Below are positions 32,649 to 44,861 of a stretch of DNA of 64,000 nucleotides, in pieces (the first letter of the stretch is position 1; each line of letters begins with the position of its first letter). The position numbers and the translations under genes were made by a program. The stretch is from Eretmocerus hayati (Eukaryota; Arthropoda; Insecta; Hymenoptera; Aphelinidae): the NCBI GenBank assembly GCA_029851415.1, contig CM056742.1, positions 12,069,736-12,133,735 on the forward strand. The letters run 5' to 3'. The notes below the pieces were generated by a model, which was not told the DNA's origin, ran no database searches, and saw only the letters and a program-made list of their open reading frames with translations.

Positions 32649-32777
32649 GGAAAATCTTTGCACACGAGTGTGAGTCTTTACGCACTGTTGAGATACTTTA
32701 CGCACTCGCCGCTCGGCTCGTGCGTAAAGAATCTCACCAGTGCTTAAAGACTCACAGTCGTGTGTAAAGATTTTCAC
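32649..32777. mobile_element. 57-bp-arm hairpin element (GTGCGTAAAG family)
   Basis: The left arm (32649-32705) and right arm (32720-32777) are inverted copies with about five mismatches; for example TGAGTCTTTACGCACTG pairs with CAGTGCTTAAAGACTCA. The loop is TCGCCGCTCGGCTC. It matches motifs at 30027-30080. Confidence 0.9.
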
Positions 32778-33093
32778 TCGCGGGTAAATCCGACTTTTCG
32801 ACATCGTTGCGTAATATACTATTTCAGATTTCTGGTATATCGAACTAGAATGGAAATGAAGAAACCATACAGATCCTGATATTACTGACCTTATTCGGTA
32901 CTCACAAACATGTATCTAGCAGGCTATAGTATCCTGTTTTGACCACTCAATGCCCATGTACTCTTCTACAGACCAAAAACCCTACGGATCATTCAAATCC
33001 CTTATTATAGCATATTGCAAGGGGGGCGATAAGCTTATGTGAAAGAATGAGATATTGATACAAATATTTCTTAGTCTTTAGTCGTCAATGTTT

Positions 33094-34993
33094 GGATATG
33101 GGCAAATCTCAGGAACCTTAAACTTCTGGATGAAAAAGAATGCATTTTGAAATCTTGAGGCACATTGCCCAAATTTTGGCAGCATATTTTGGGAGATATT
33201 AGGAATAGGAAAATGTGCGCATTTTCCATTTTTTTGACACGCTAACCATATTACCGACCAGAAACGAATCTAAGACTAAGAAAAACATTTCGACGTATCA
33301 GATGGCACTTGAATTTGATGACGACCTCCCGAAATATTATATCAACCAATATATGCATATATTAATCCATAAAGTAATAGATAATAAATCTAATTATAGC
33401 TCTGTAGCGATCTTTGCTCTGGAGCAGCTCAAGTTAGAGCTCCCAGTAGGTCAGAGTCTTCGTGAAAAATGTAATTCCCTCAATCATAACGGTTGCTTCC
33501 TCGTTTGCTCTAAAGATGCATAAGTAAAATTTGAGGGAGAGTAGGGGATGGGGAGGGGGCTCCACGAGAAAAAAAATGAACAGCACATCACTGTTGAATT
33601 TGGGATTCAATAAGAAAATCGCAAAAGATGGACATTCAAAAGTAAACAAACTTCCAAATTTAAATACTCAACATTGTAGCGTACATCTCAATCAAATATC
33701 TCATCATTCTAGTCATACGCTCAATATAAGAAGAAATGTGTGCATGTCAAACGTCGTAATCACAGTCTAGTAGATTGGGAGAAGTATCGAGACAACGCGA
33801 ATATCACTTGATAAGTTTATACTTCAATGTTCTACTTGGTTATCTTGATCTCAGTTTTACATTCTTATTATTCCCATCACACATGAGCTCCCATTATGAT
33901 AAGTATTTTGAATACTTGGTCTCGTTTTGCAATGCGCTATTAAACTCACGCTTAGTGCTGAATGCCGTGATATTGTTGCCAACCCAATTACTAAACGAGC
34001 CCCGACGCGATACTTTGAGTTCATTGACACCAGAAGGAGAGGAAACCACAACACTCAAAACTGAAATGTCGACCCTCTTATCGACGATGATTTTTTAGAG
34101 AAACCCTCGATCGAAAAACTAACGATTACACGAAAAAGAGACGTCAAAATACATTGATAGAGACTCTTATAATATTTTTTTCAAGCACTCTAAGCGTTTG
34201 TACAACGAGGCCGACATTATACTCCCGTTCTGATAGAACTACTAAAATGTGCGTTGCTGAGAGCAACTTTATAAGTCACTGTCAATTGGAACACACTGGG
34301 TGCGCACTTTTAGCGTTTCGTGAGCACACTTTGCAGACTTGAAAGTCACGAAAACGCATAGTTTCGGATGATTTCATCGAAGTCTGTGACTGTGCCACTA
34401 GAATTGGTGGTTTTGGAGGTAGAAAAACACTACGAAATTTTTCCTGAATCTCGTCACCAGTCGCGCTCACTTGCCGGTACACGCAATTGGAATGGCCGAA
34501 TTTCTTCATTTCTAGTCAGAGAACATGGTGATCATTGTTGAAATCCGACCCCTACTTCGCTAAGAGAATTATTTGAACCATACGACGAGATTTGAAAAAC
34601 TGTCAAAAAACCATTACACAAGTTTGGTCCCTCACCACGAAGAATCTAAAGCCGGCACAAGCAAATTGTGGACAGAAAAGCCATGCTTAACACCTCAACT
34701 ATGACAAATTCAATTTCCAGAGCGATCCTTCAATCGCTAAAAGAACTGTAGCCGTTTTTGCGAGAGAGAATAGCCGCATTACATCGCAATTTCCATGAGT
34801 TTTCGTTTTATTTGCGATGAAATCGTGATGCAGTCTTGGGAAAGGCCTACATTAGTGTTCCTAATTTATAGTATTGACTCAAAATCATACCTCGAATCAT
34901 CTAGAAGGGATATCTCCGAGTCCAAGAGTGGAAACTTAAGAAAATACAGTGGTTACACGATAGTTCAAAGTTTCTGGGATTTGCCCATATCAT
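33094..34993. mobile_element. Possible ~1.9-kb TIR element, GATATGGGCAAATC ends
   Basis: The left GATATGGGCAAATCTCAGGA (near 33095) matches the reverse complement of the right end (GATATGGGCAAATCCCAGAA, ending near 34993). The ends are related to those of 3239-4196. The interior has no transposase I can recognise. Two unassigned frames lie inside (33215-33523 and 33775-34098). Confidence 0.5.
33215..33523 (+). CDS. Unrecognised open frame, 102 codons
   Basis: An ATG-initiated frame. A second Met gives 73 residues beginning MALEFDDDLPKYYINQYMHI, mixed and soluble-looking with Leu-rich ALEQLKLELPVGQSL. No domain was recognised. It lies inside the possible TIR element, so it may be a transposon remnant. 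There is no promoter or splice support. Confidence 0.25.
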   Translation: MRIFHFFDTLTILPTRNESKTKKNISTYQMALEFDDDLPKYYINQYMHILIHKVIDNKSNYSSVAIFALEQLKLELPVGQSLREKCNSLNHNGCFLVCSKDA

Positions 34994-35310
34994 GATGTAT
35001 ACTGCACTCGTCAACTATGAATTCTTCAGTTGTGAAAAAATCTCTTGAAATGGGATTATCCCATATTGATCCAAGATGGAACGATCTCTAAGAATTGAAC
35101 CGTGAAATCGCAGGAATTTCAGCTCAAATCAGATTCAAAAACGCCGTTCTGGGGAACGCCCCGCCAATAACTCTACGTAAAGTGATTTTCTTGTTTAGAA
35201 ACATAAGATTCACATTAGCGGGAAGTTCCAGATCATATAAAATATGATACAGATGCTCGTCCAAATGTATTGTTTAAACAGTGGTTTTGGATTTGGTCAC
35301 TCATGTTAAC

Positions 35311-35429
35311 AATAATGGGTATAGTTAACGATCGATTTAATGAGTCAAGCCACTTTGTGTTGCAAAGTTGCCACTTTTAGAAGAACAACCCTTGACTCAT
35401 TAAATCGATCGTTAACTATACCCAGTATT
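35311..35429. mobile_element. MITE-like inverted repeat, 39-bp arms
   Basis: AATAATGGGTATAGTTAACG at 35311 continues to 35349, and its mirror runs from 35391 to 35429 with one mismatch (GTATAGTTAACGATCGATTT is common to both). GTTTAAACA lies outside both arms, perhaps part of the ends or a duplication. Confidence 0.92.
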
Positions 35430-35615
35430 GTTTAAACATTTCTGCAGAGAGTTCGTCCAATCTGTGAGTTCGCGGAAATGGTATATTTCTGCACTGAGCG
35501 CGTTAGCTCATTTCAGAGGCAAGGTTGGTTTGTCTGTCGAGCGAAGCGAGAGATGCGGATGAATAACAGAGCCACACAAAAAAGAAATTTGGATCTGGTA
35601 GTCTGACTATCTTAT

Positions 35616-36650
35616 TGATAGGTTTCTGGGGTCGCTGAAACCGAATACGAGATCGGTTTTGTCCCAGCACGTCAGAATTTCGACATAACCTCAAAAAACT
35701 ACGATACTATGGGAATCCTCGTGGGATTTGGGGGGGGGGGGTCTGGGAATCCCACTAAGCTACTTATCAGTTTCCGGGGACGCTGAATCCAAATCCGGGG
35801 TTGGTTATGCTCTAGTGTGTCACAATTTTGACATAACCTCAAAAAACTATGATTTCTTTGGCGAATTTTCGAAAAAATTCGAACTGGGATTCTCACTAAG
35901 GTATTCATAGTTTTCTGGGATCACTGGATTCAAATTCGGGATTGGTTTTGCTCTAGTGTGTCACAATTTGAACATAATCTCAAAAATCTAAGATTTTTCG
36001 GGAATTTCAAGAAGATATGGATCTCGTACTAGTACTGGGAAACCTACAGGTTTTCGGGTCGCTGAATGGGAATCTAGGTATGGTTTCGTTATAGTTTTCA
36101 GAACATTGACTCAACCTCGGGATTATATGATTTCATGAGCATCTCCAGAAATTTGAATCTGTTAGACAAACTATGCTATCTACAGGTTTTTTGGCTAGCT
36201 GAATCCGGATTTAGTTTTTTTTTTCCGTCCCAGAACTTGAAGGTCTTGACGCAAACTCAAAACCAACACATAAATGGATGGAGAGGAATTCTGTCGAGGA
36301 ATTCCTGAGGTTACGAAGGGGCAGTCTCAAGCTGTAGTCAAACTAATTCCGGATTCACATTCAGTGTCACAAAGAACAATAAACTAGCGTCATTCGCTAC
36401 CTCACTTCGAATTTTGTCTCCCATTCGTTCTTTGAGATTAAGTCAAAATTGTGACACTTTGTGGTAAAACCAATCCCGATTTTGGATTCAGAAAACCCTA
36501 CGCCTTTGAATAACTTAGTGAGATCCCAAGACTCAAATTTCTCGAAAATTCGCCAAAAAATCATAGTTTGTCGAGGTTATGTCGAAACTGTGGCACACTA
36601 AAGCAAAACTAGCTCCGGGTCTGGATTTAGCGAACCCAAGAACCTATCAG
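35616..36650. repeat. About 145-bp satellite (site B), direct then inverted
   Basis: Forward units are anchored at about 35627, 35774, 35915, 36054 and 36190 by GGGGTCGCTGAA-like motifs with GACATAACCTCAAAAAAC downstream. From about 36400 to 36650 the same unit is read on the opposite strand (GAGGTTATGTCGAAACTGTG; GGATTTAGCGAACCC). It is the same family as 12301-12975, so copies lie 23 kb apart. Confidence 0.9.
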
Positions 36651-36659
36651 TTGCTTAGT

Positions 36660-38358
36660 AATGCACGAACTAAATCGGTCTTCTATCTATGGCGTGAAGA
36701 TCAGTTTGGAAAGTATCAGGATTGAAATCACGGAAAGCAATATGGGTAAGTGTGCAATGTTAATAAACGTTGATGGCATTCTCTGAAGGGCTTTTACGAG
36801 TGACTCGGTGAGTCGCGGTGTGTTTAATCAATGAAATTGATGCAGGCAGTGGCCTCACGCAGATACACTCAATAATGCACACAGCAGACGACGCGCGACG
36901 CCTGATCTCGCTGAAAGCGGGCTCACAACCATTCTTGCAAGTATCGTGTTGTTGTTTTGAAAAAGTCTGTACAACATACTTAGCCTCATCAAAATTTCAT
37001 CGTTAATCGCTGAGCTGTAAGCATTTCGCTTATCAGCTCCATAAAAATCGTAGATTCGCCCAGGAGTACTCAAGAGCTCTAAGATTTTGTACAGCTAGGT
37101 ATTTTGAGTATCGTTACCTTCATGTATGCCAAGTGCCGCAAATTTCTGACCGTTGAATTGATTTGCTTGTGAATGTCCTCAACAATGTTGTCGTTTCAAT
37201 TTCAATGTTGACCTGTCGAGGGTCGAGAGCGAAAATCGTTGTTGGCTCTCCGCTTGAGACATTTTATGACATTATACACAAGATGGTTTTTGATTATATC
37301 CCTTTGATATGTTGTGAGCTTTTCCGACGTTATTATGTGTTCCAATACGATTAAACCAGTAGAAACGTTGCCGAATTTCATGAACCGATGAATTAGTATC
37401 TCTAAAATCGGCCGTTCTTGCATCTCTCGTGTAAAATTTCAGGTTAGTTTTTCACGAATACACCAAAACTTATCAGCTTTACATCCGATGACTACACAAT
37501 AAACATAAACTCATACTAATACCATGTGAAAAGTTCTTCGTCCTTTCGTCAATCAACTCATCACTAGCAAGCACTTGAAGCAAGTGACGCAAATGGCTAG
37601 ATTCTCGTTGCTCAAAGCAGTCGAGGTTAATTAGTGAAGCACCCTTTAAGTTGAGAAAATACGCGTGTAGGTTTATTGAGTAAAGTGTTTGCCGTCGTGT
37701 AGTACACGATGAGAATCTTGTACTTGGCTGCAGTAAAATGCTTTTTCCACAAGGCTCGGTTGTATATGTACCCTCTTATACTATACAGTAGGCCGTTGCA
37801 CGCGATAAATTGATGAGCGCGGCTACTCGTTCCGTAGACAAAGGACGAACGAGAATCAATAGACGTTCATCTTTGTAACCAAGCACTTTTATTCGTTCTT
37901 GCTCGTTGTCCGCTTGTACTTATCCGTATTCAGCAGCATTTCTTCTCACCTCCAGGTGTTCCAAGAGATGTTCAACTTGGCTCAAAGGGCAGTCGAGTCG
38001 TTCATTGAATTGTCATGAAATCTAGACCTTTTTACTTACAGGAGACACTTTTTAGAAGCTTTGTTACGTTTTTTGTCATTTTCGAGTTTTGTCGTTCATC
38101 ATTTCAATGCTTCTGTTTCAACTCTTCCACTTCTCATTTTAAAATGCCAATCGTGGGGATTATCTGTGTGAACCATCTTGATCGGTAACTTCAACGGCTG
38201 GTCCAGATTCTTGTAAGGGTGGCTTTGGCACATGAATTTCATCTCAATCAGCTTCTTGATATCTTTGATTGGAGTATAGACTTAGTGTAAAACATGAACA
38301 TTTTAAGAATATCTCACCAACTATTTGGAAAACAAATGAGCCTATGAGAAATCCCTTG
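36660..38358. other. AT-rich sequence, nothing recognised
   Basis: No supported frame, repeat array or RNA gene was seen. Confidence 0.4.
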
Positions 38359-38410
38359 AGAGTCTTCATGGGGATCGTGAATTTCCATTCACGATCCCCA
38401 TGAAGACTCT
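38359..38410. repeat. Perfect 24-bp palindrome with 4-base loop
   Basis: AGAGTCTTCATGGGGATCGT and four more bases to 38382 are exactly mirrored from 38387 to 38410, around TTCC. Confidence 0.95.
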
Positions 38411-38450
38411 TAATATCACCATATGTGAAGACGATTAATATCACCATATG
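38401..38450 (+). repeat. 25-bp tandem duplication, 2 copies
   Basis: TGAAGACTCTTAATATCACC plus ATATG is followed directly by a copy with GA in place of TC in its eighth and ninth positions. It overlaps the right arm of the palindrome, so one local rearrangement may have made both. Confidence 0.95.
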
Positions 38451-40486
38451 GTATTCTGTGGAAATATACGTATCACATAACCCCTAAGTCTCAAAAATCC
38501 TTGGTAGAATTCTACGTATATTCGGACATGAACGATCACGCGGAGAAGATTTCCAACGATGTTTTCTGAGTTGTAGATAGACAGGCAACGAGGTTTTTCT
38601 CTAAACCTATGAGCGAGCCTATGGAGCCTTCCTATGGTAATCAACTTTGAAATGTTGAAGGATCAAGTTAGTTTTCTAAATATTGATGAGTCTTTATTTC
38701 CTTATAGGACTAGGACTTCTGGAAATCCGGATCCCTCAAATGTTTCAAAAGTAAAACTGATTCGAAATACTAATGGTCTGGAACGAATTTTCGTGAATTC
38801 CGATCCTAAGATCCGCGGACCCTATTACCCGGTCGGATCCGAATCCGGGTAATTCGTTTCAAATCACAAGTATCCTCAATTTACCTTACTCTCCAAGGAT
38901 CTGGAGAGAAACCGAATCTGCAAAACTCCTAGCCTAGTTCCAATTCTTGCTTACCAAAGAACTCTTTTATTATCATCCAGAGATATTGTTCATCTAATAA
39001 CGAAGAAATATTTTTGTTCCAGGAAGGCTCTCACTATTGGGAGTAAACCTCTGTGTTATTTTTGATGGCAAAAAATCCATTATGGCCGAATCTCAAAACA
39101 TTTCCATAAGAAATACACGGGGCCAAAATGGCGGCGTTTCAAGGCAGGTTTACTACGGATTATACCAAAATATTATTCATTTGATGATACACGGAAGCAG
39201 TAAAATTTTTTTGGTTCCAGACGAGTGAACTTGTTACATTTTTGATTCGCCAACATGCTTTTGGGAAGTTTTCTCAGGCTATGACCATTGTGAAATTTCA
39301 TGGAGAGTTTCTCGCCAAAATTTCTTGTAAATACTCACATGAACCATGCAGTTGGCCGGTATGAAATAAAAGCCATCAGATATTGAGTAACTTCATGACA
39401 AGGTACTCATTCCTAATTTAAAGGTCATTTCACCCATTATAATTTTGAACAACAAGAGCACAACTATGATCAAATCAAATTTCTAAGTGATATATTCCCT
39501 CTCTTCATTTCTATAACGAAGTGCATGGCATCATCTTAATTTGGTCCAAAACGATATCCACGTCCCTTTATTATTGTTTTCTACATAAAAGTTGTCCTCA
39601 TCAGATCATGTCGCTCCATACACGTACTCCCTCTACTCACATATAAAACCTATTTACATCGTGCTTACATATCTTACAACCTCTATTTTCCTCCCGTCAC
39701 AAAACACAGACCATGTCAAACTCAATCACGGCCATTTACCACGTACACCAGTATTAACTATTTGCAAGATCCACCACTTTACTATTCGCCCGAAGACATT
39801 TACCGGCAATGAAGCACGAGTAGCTAACGCCTGATCGCGACGCTAATTACAGTTACACCCACGAGAAAATACTCTAGCGCGGGAAAAATATCTTCTGATA
39901 CCCAATAGAAACCATCACCCGCATCTAACTTCAGCCCCTATTATACCAGCATCCGACACCAAGCTCCTGCGGGGGACAAGATTCCACCAAGCATTCATGC
40001 AGGCAGGTATATATGGTACCACCATGCATCCACAGATCAGGTATATATCTATTTTGAAGGGATTCCTACACCGTGCTAGTTGAGTTGTCGCGAGCTGACA
40101 CGCGCTCTCCCTTCCATATAATATCCCCATATAGCAAATCTTTACTTCTCGCCCCTCTTACGCTCTTCATTTGTTCCACTCCTCCATATACTCTGTATCG
40201 TTTGGTCTTTTCCCCTCCATTCCAACTTTAAAACGCCCACCTATAGGGAGCAAGTAAGAATACAGAAAGAGAGACTAAGAAATTGTAAGCGTGGGGCAGC
40301 CCCTCGAGCGCAGTACGGCCATGCCCGTCGTAGCACTCGCACCACCGTGAAAATTATTATTACGTATTATTTAATCTGTTTTTTTTTTTTTCAAGTGATC
40401 CTGGAATTCGTTCCCGTACATTTATTAAATAAAATTATCCCAGTGACCTTGGGAAAATTTAAATTTCTGGAGTTTAAAAAATAAAA
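38451..40486. other. Upstream region of the transcription-factor-like exon
   Basis: 38725-38855 has a GGATCC/ATCCGG-rich patch. 39590-40330 is pyrimidine-rich on the plus strand with several short runs but no supported gene. The promoter of the gene at 40682 probably lies within or upstream of this stretch, but no TATA or initiator could be assigned with confidence. Confidence 0.35.
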
Positions 40487-40525
40487 ATGAGTAAAAGTGA
40501 CAAGGACGATGAGTGCGCGATGTGA
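40487..40525 (+). other. Upstream open reading frame in the leader
   Basis: ATG at 40487 opens 12 codons (MSKSDKDDECAM) and a TGA. It lies about 160 bases 5' of the main start. If it is in the mature leader it could reduce translation of the main frame; this depends on where transcription starts. Confidence 0.45.
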
Positions 40526-40681
40526 GACTGACAATTTTTTTGACAGTCGTTGGCAGCGATGATAATGATTTTGTTAAATGTTCAGTGTTGAAACATAACC
40601 TGGTGCTGGTTTTTTTTATACAAGTTTTAAGATAAAGAGGTTAGGTTTACAGCGAGTGTTATTGATAATAAAAAGGTTAGG

Positions 40682-40911
40682 ATGCCGGAGAAGGAGGTGG
40701 CGTATCACCAGGAGGCATTTTCACTTCTGCCGCCTCCGCCACCTCACCCTCATCATCATATGCATTCGGCTTTTCATGCTGCTGCGGCATTATATCCACC
40801 CTCACCGTTTCATCCTGCTGCTCATCATGCAGCTGCAGCAGCCGCAGCATGGGAACATCATGCTGCTGCACTACAAGCATTTCATGCACCACCACCACCA
40901 CCGCATCATCC
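40682..40911 (+). CDS. First coding exon, His/Ala/Pro-rich, likely developmental transcription factor
   Basis: The start ATG at 40682 has an in-frame TAA at 40628 and no ATG between, so the start is well supported. The frame runs 76 codons plus two bases (CC, always Pro) to the consensus donor GTAAGT at 40912, phase 2. The product opens MPEKEVAYHQEAFSL and then has a Pro/His run, an Ala-His-Pro middle with seven Ala, and the unique-sequence island WEHHAAALQAF, ending in Pro/His repeats. Such low-complexity His/Ala/Pro N termini are typical of insect homeobox, zinc-finger and forkhead regulators, but no DNA-binding domain is in this exon and I recognise none downstream. The alternative frames are open by composition only. 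Transcription factor is inference, and I give no symbol. Confidence 0.7.
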
Positions 40912-43900
40912 GTAAGTTGAATTTTCAAAATTTTTTTTAGAAAATTATTGTTATAAATGGTACCCCTGGATGGGATGTATGAGGAGCCTACCTGTTACTT
41001 TTTGAGGTTAGGATATTTTTTGATAGGTAGACTTATACTTTTGTAGGTTAGCTGGTTCCAGAAAGAGATTTTGAGCAAAGTACATTTTTAGAAGGTCTTC
41101 TCAAATTGTGAAGGACTCTTTGAAGGGCGTTTTAGGCGCCCGTGCCCTTACCTAAGAGTTTCTTGCTTTGATATATTAAGGACCTGCTGCCGCTGGTTAC
41201 CTGAGCCTCGCGCACTCGTGCAACTATATATTATTATGTTCGAGCAGATTGCAATAGCGGGTGTATTGTAGGTATTTGAAAAGATGAGGTAGAAGGAGAA
41301 ACTGCGGTTGCGCAGCGAATTGTTTCGTTAATTGGTTATGGACCCGTCTGATGGTCTTCACCGGCGGATCAGAAAACGCGCCAAGCGCCTCTCAAGGGAC
41401 TATACTTACCCATACAACAGGTGAATGAGATTTCACTTGTGAACAAACGTTTCCCGCTGATCACCTTGGTGGTTCTCTTTTCTGTCTGGGATCTTTGGTT
41501 TTGTTATGAATGGGAAAATTTTTGCGAGACTTCCGGCGTCAGATGTTCATGATTTACAAGTGAATGCTCTTGGATTTGTGCCTAAAATTTTCACGCGCGG
41601 GTGCATTTGTTATTACTTGAAACAGATAGCGAAATTTGTAGAATACGGGGTGTAAATGTTATGTTAACTACTTGATACTCTGCGGCTAGTTCAATTCAGG
41701 TATTCTTTTCATAACTTTATTGAAACTCCAGCAAGGTTCAATCAGTCCAACAATCAGGGTGTATTGAGCCAAAAACAATTCCTACCAGTTCAAAATGTCA
41801 AAATTTCGGAAGGGGTGAAATCTAATTCATGCAAATTGTAGAGGCTAAAATTCAATTTTAGAAAGATTTGCGGCTATGACCTGCACGCTTGACATATTTT
41901 TTGAACATTTTCTATGAGAAATATTGGAACAATTTTTTGTTCAGTGGCTTGAAATCAGTCAAGTTTGATTGAATTTACTGAAAGATTTTTCAAAAATGTG
42001 GAAGTATCATATTTATCTCACTAGAGGCAAAATTCAGCATTATTCTTAGCGTGTTCTCACAAATTTGAACGAAGTATAGACTCCAAGTTTGAAACTTTCT
42101 TGTCATGAAATGTGAAAAATTACAAACTCGACTATCTAAAGTGAGTCTGATCAGATTCGTTGGATATCAGAAGTCAGGTTAAATGGAAAATCGTTTGTCT
42201 TGGACAGTTTACAATATTTTTACGACAGTTTGACCCCAATCTAGTAAATAAGATGTCCTGATTTTTCAAGCATGACACAAATTAACATGGAATAAATCTC
42301 CAAATTCGGACAGACATATGGCAAACTATATAATAATACTGTCATGACGGCGGGCAACCATTGTAGCCATAAACGGTGTTTTAGGACATCGTGGTCAACA
42401 CTATGGAACGACTTTTCTTATCTGTCACTTTGATGGACGGTGCATTTTTTTCATTTTTATAAAGCTCTCAACTCCATATGTATATGTAATACATTAATGC
42501 TACTTCTGAACCATAAAAGGAACAAGCCATCAAAGCATCAACGGGGCAGTTCCTTATAGGTGGATTATAGATGTTGGCAGCGATATACTAATCGGATGAC
42601 ATAAAGTGATTTGTTCACCACGGTGTCGTGTTGCACCTGCATCACTGGAAAAGCATCATCTTTATGTATAATAGGCCAAGCGCCTCACACTCTTTTCCTC
42701 ACTCAATTGTATACAACACGCGCCCGACTTTTTTTGCAAGGCACATAACCTCTTATCCTTATAAAATCGCGTTATACTGCAGAAAGTGCGTAATTTGAAT
42801 TCAGCAAGCTCGATTCGTCGACTGGAATTAATTTTCTACCTTTCACATTCTCAGTCAAAGGCTTCTTATCCTTTAGAAGGTCATTCCATGGTACGTTCGA
42901 AGTATGTGTAGTAAGATACTAAGGTATGCCAAAAAGTTGATCGATTCGAAATTGGAGCATCCGTGACCGATCTTGCTGCATTTTTGATCGATCGTTTTCG
43001 GAATGAATAATTCAGCTTCGATTGATTCTTGGAAGATACATCAGAAAAGTTATCTTGGTGCATGTATCTACTTCACTGTAAGTTCTGTCGAGGAACGTGT
43101 TGAAAGTGTGTGTGAAAAAAAAAGGAATCAGACAACTTACGGAAGACCGAGACACAAATGGAAGAGATAGATCTCTGGGTTGCAGACACAGGAAGTCACG
43201 GGAATAGGAAAAAAGCAACGCTAGACTTGTTATTCGGCCTTACACTCTGCTAAGATCTTGTTGAAAAAAAAGATAAGAGTAAAAAGTGAGGTTAGGGATG
43301 CTGTAGTTCTGGTACTAATGGTAGTTGAAAAACTTGTAAATACATGGATATTTCTGTTGAATGTTGAGGTTATTACACATTCTCAGACGTTTTTGACTTG
43401 GATATACAGCACATCTGTATCGAATTACGCGATTCTAAAAGTCGAAAGAAGTTCCGAAGGTTTCGCGCAGACACGCAGCCCTCATCGCCATCATCTTAAT
43501 TGAGTCCCTTCGCACGTTCTCGCTCATACGACAACCCGACCGACGCACTGACGCCATCGTCAGTCGCAATACAGAAGATATATATAATGATGATGAGAAA
43601 CAACAGCATTGCACACCAACAAGTGAAGGTGTATGATGAGAATTGTGAATAGCTTTTGATGGATCGGTAATAACTGGTCGCAATTTTCATGGAAGTGATT
43701 GATGAGGCTTGGAGTGGGTAAATTTTGAGGTTAGGTTCGTGTTTGACGGATGATGATAATTAGCGATTGCGAACGTGATTTTTGGTATTGAATGAAGCAC
43801 TTCTGATGAACCATGAAGGTATTCTTTGATTTGTAAGCTGATGTATGTAGGAGATGCTTTATGTAGAGGTTCGCGTAAGAGCAAGAGTGAGGTTATTTTT

Positions 43901-44861
43901 GACCCGCGCGGTGAGAGATGAAGCTGCTGTCCGCAGTTTTCACCGCCTCCGCCCAACACTGACTCTTGAAATTGTACTTCCGGTCTCATCTTAAAAGACA
44001 TTCTTACAAATAAGTTGCACAGCCAAAAACTAACTTTTCACCCTTCGTAATAATTTCATAACGATTGGTGTCGTCATCGTGACAAGTTCATAAATACGAC
44101 ACGCGTATCCGTTGTTAGAATGCGACATTCGAATTATCTCTATGTATCACACACTACACACGTTTATGATTTTGTTGGGTCTTATTTATAAAGCAGTCTT
44201 ATATGATGTGAAGAATCAATTGCATGGGGTATCCGAGAGCCACGGTGTTACGCTTTTTACGACTTACTTCCTCAATTATCCATTCGAGACGTGATACTTT
44301 TAAATTATAATATTCATATGTAGCGAAGAGTATGGTATCTTGAGTTGAGCGCGTGTTAAATTGTATTCTTATTCGCTGGTTTGGTATAAAATTGTGGTAT
44401 TATTAGCGTTTTGCATTAAATAATCATCATGATTACTCAATCAATCTTTTAGCGCAATTTTAATTTCATTAACGAGGAGGGAAAATTGGATTTTTATAAA
44501 AATATAAAGAAAGTAGTTCTTTGCACGAAAGTATCTAATTAGGTGATTATGAGGTAGTTTTAATCTTCTCGCCAACTACTGAGATTTCATTAGAACACGG
44601 ATTTTCAAAAGTCTATTGTTACATTTTGATTGTAGGTTTTTGACGAAGAATTGAGCCTGAGTGTGATTTGAGTACATATTGAGATTTTCTGCTCGCAGTT
44701 CATCAATTCTTACGAAAATCTCGAAAATGGAAGAAACAGAGAGGTTAAATAGCCAAATATCAAAAATCCGTTCCATTTCGACTAGAGGCTTCCTGTCGAA
44801 AATTTTAGCCACTGGCTCGAATGTGATTTGAAAATTAAGTCTTCTTTTGCGCGCATCTTAA
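40912..44861. other. Putative first-intron sequence
   Basis: Probably the beginning of the first intron of the gene at 40682. GAGGTTAGG recurs at 41004, 43288 and 43727. Short minus-strand frames at 43012-43218 (ending near a GTAAGT) and 43435-43683 are not convincing. No acceptor with a matching phase and an informative frame was found. Confidence 0.4.

Noticed and set aside
40656..40940. Alternative frames over the transcription-factor-like exon (94 codons + and 83 codons -)
   Set aside because: Open because of CAT/CAC/GCT repeats; they lack an upstream stop-defined ATG and do not end at the GTAAGT donor in a sensible way.
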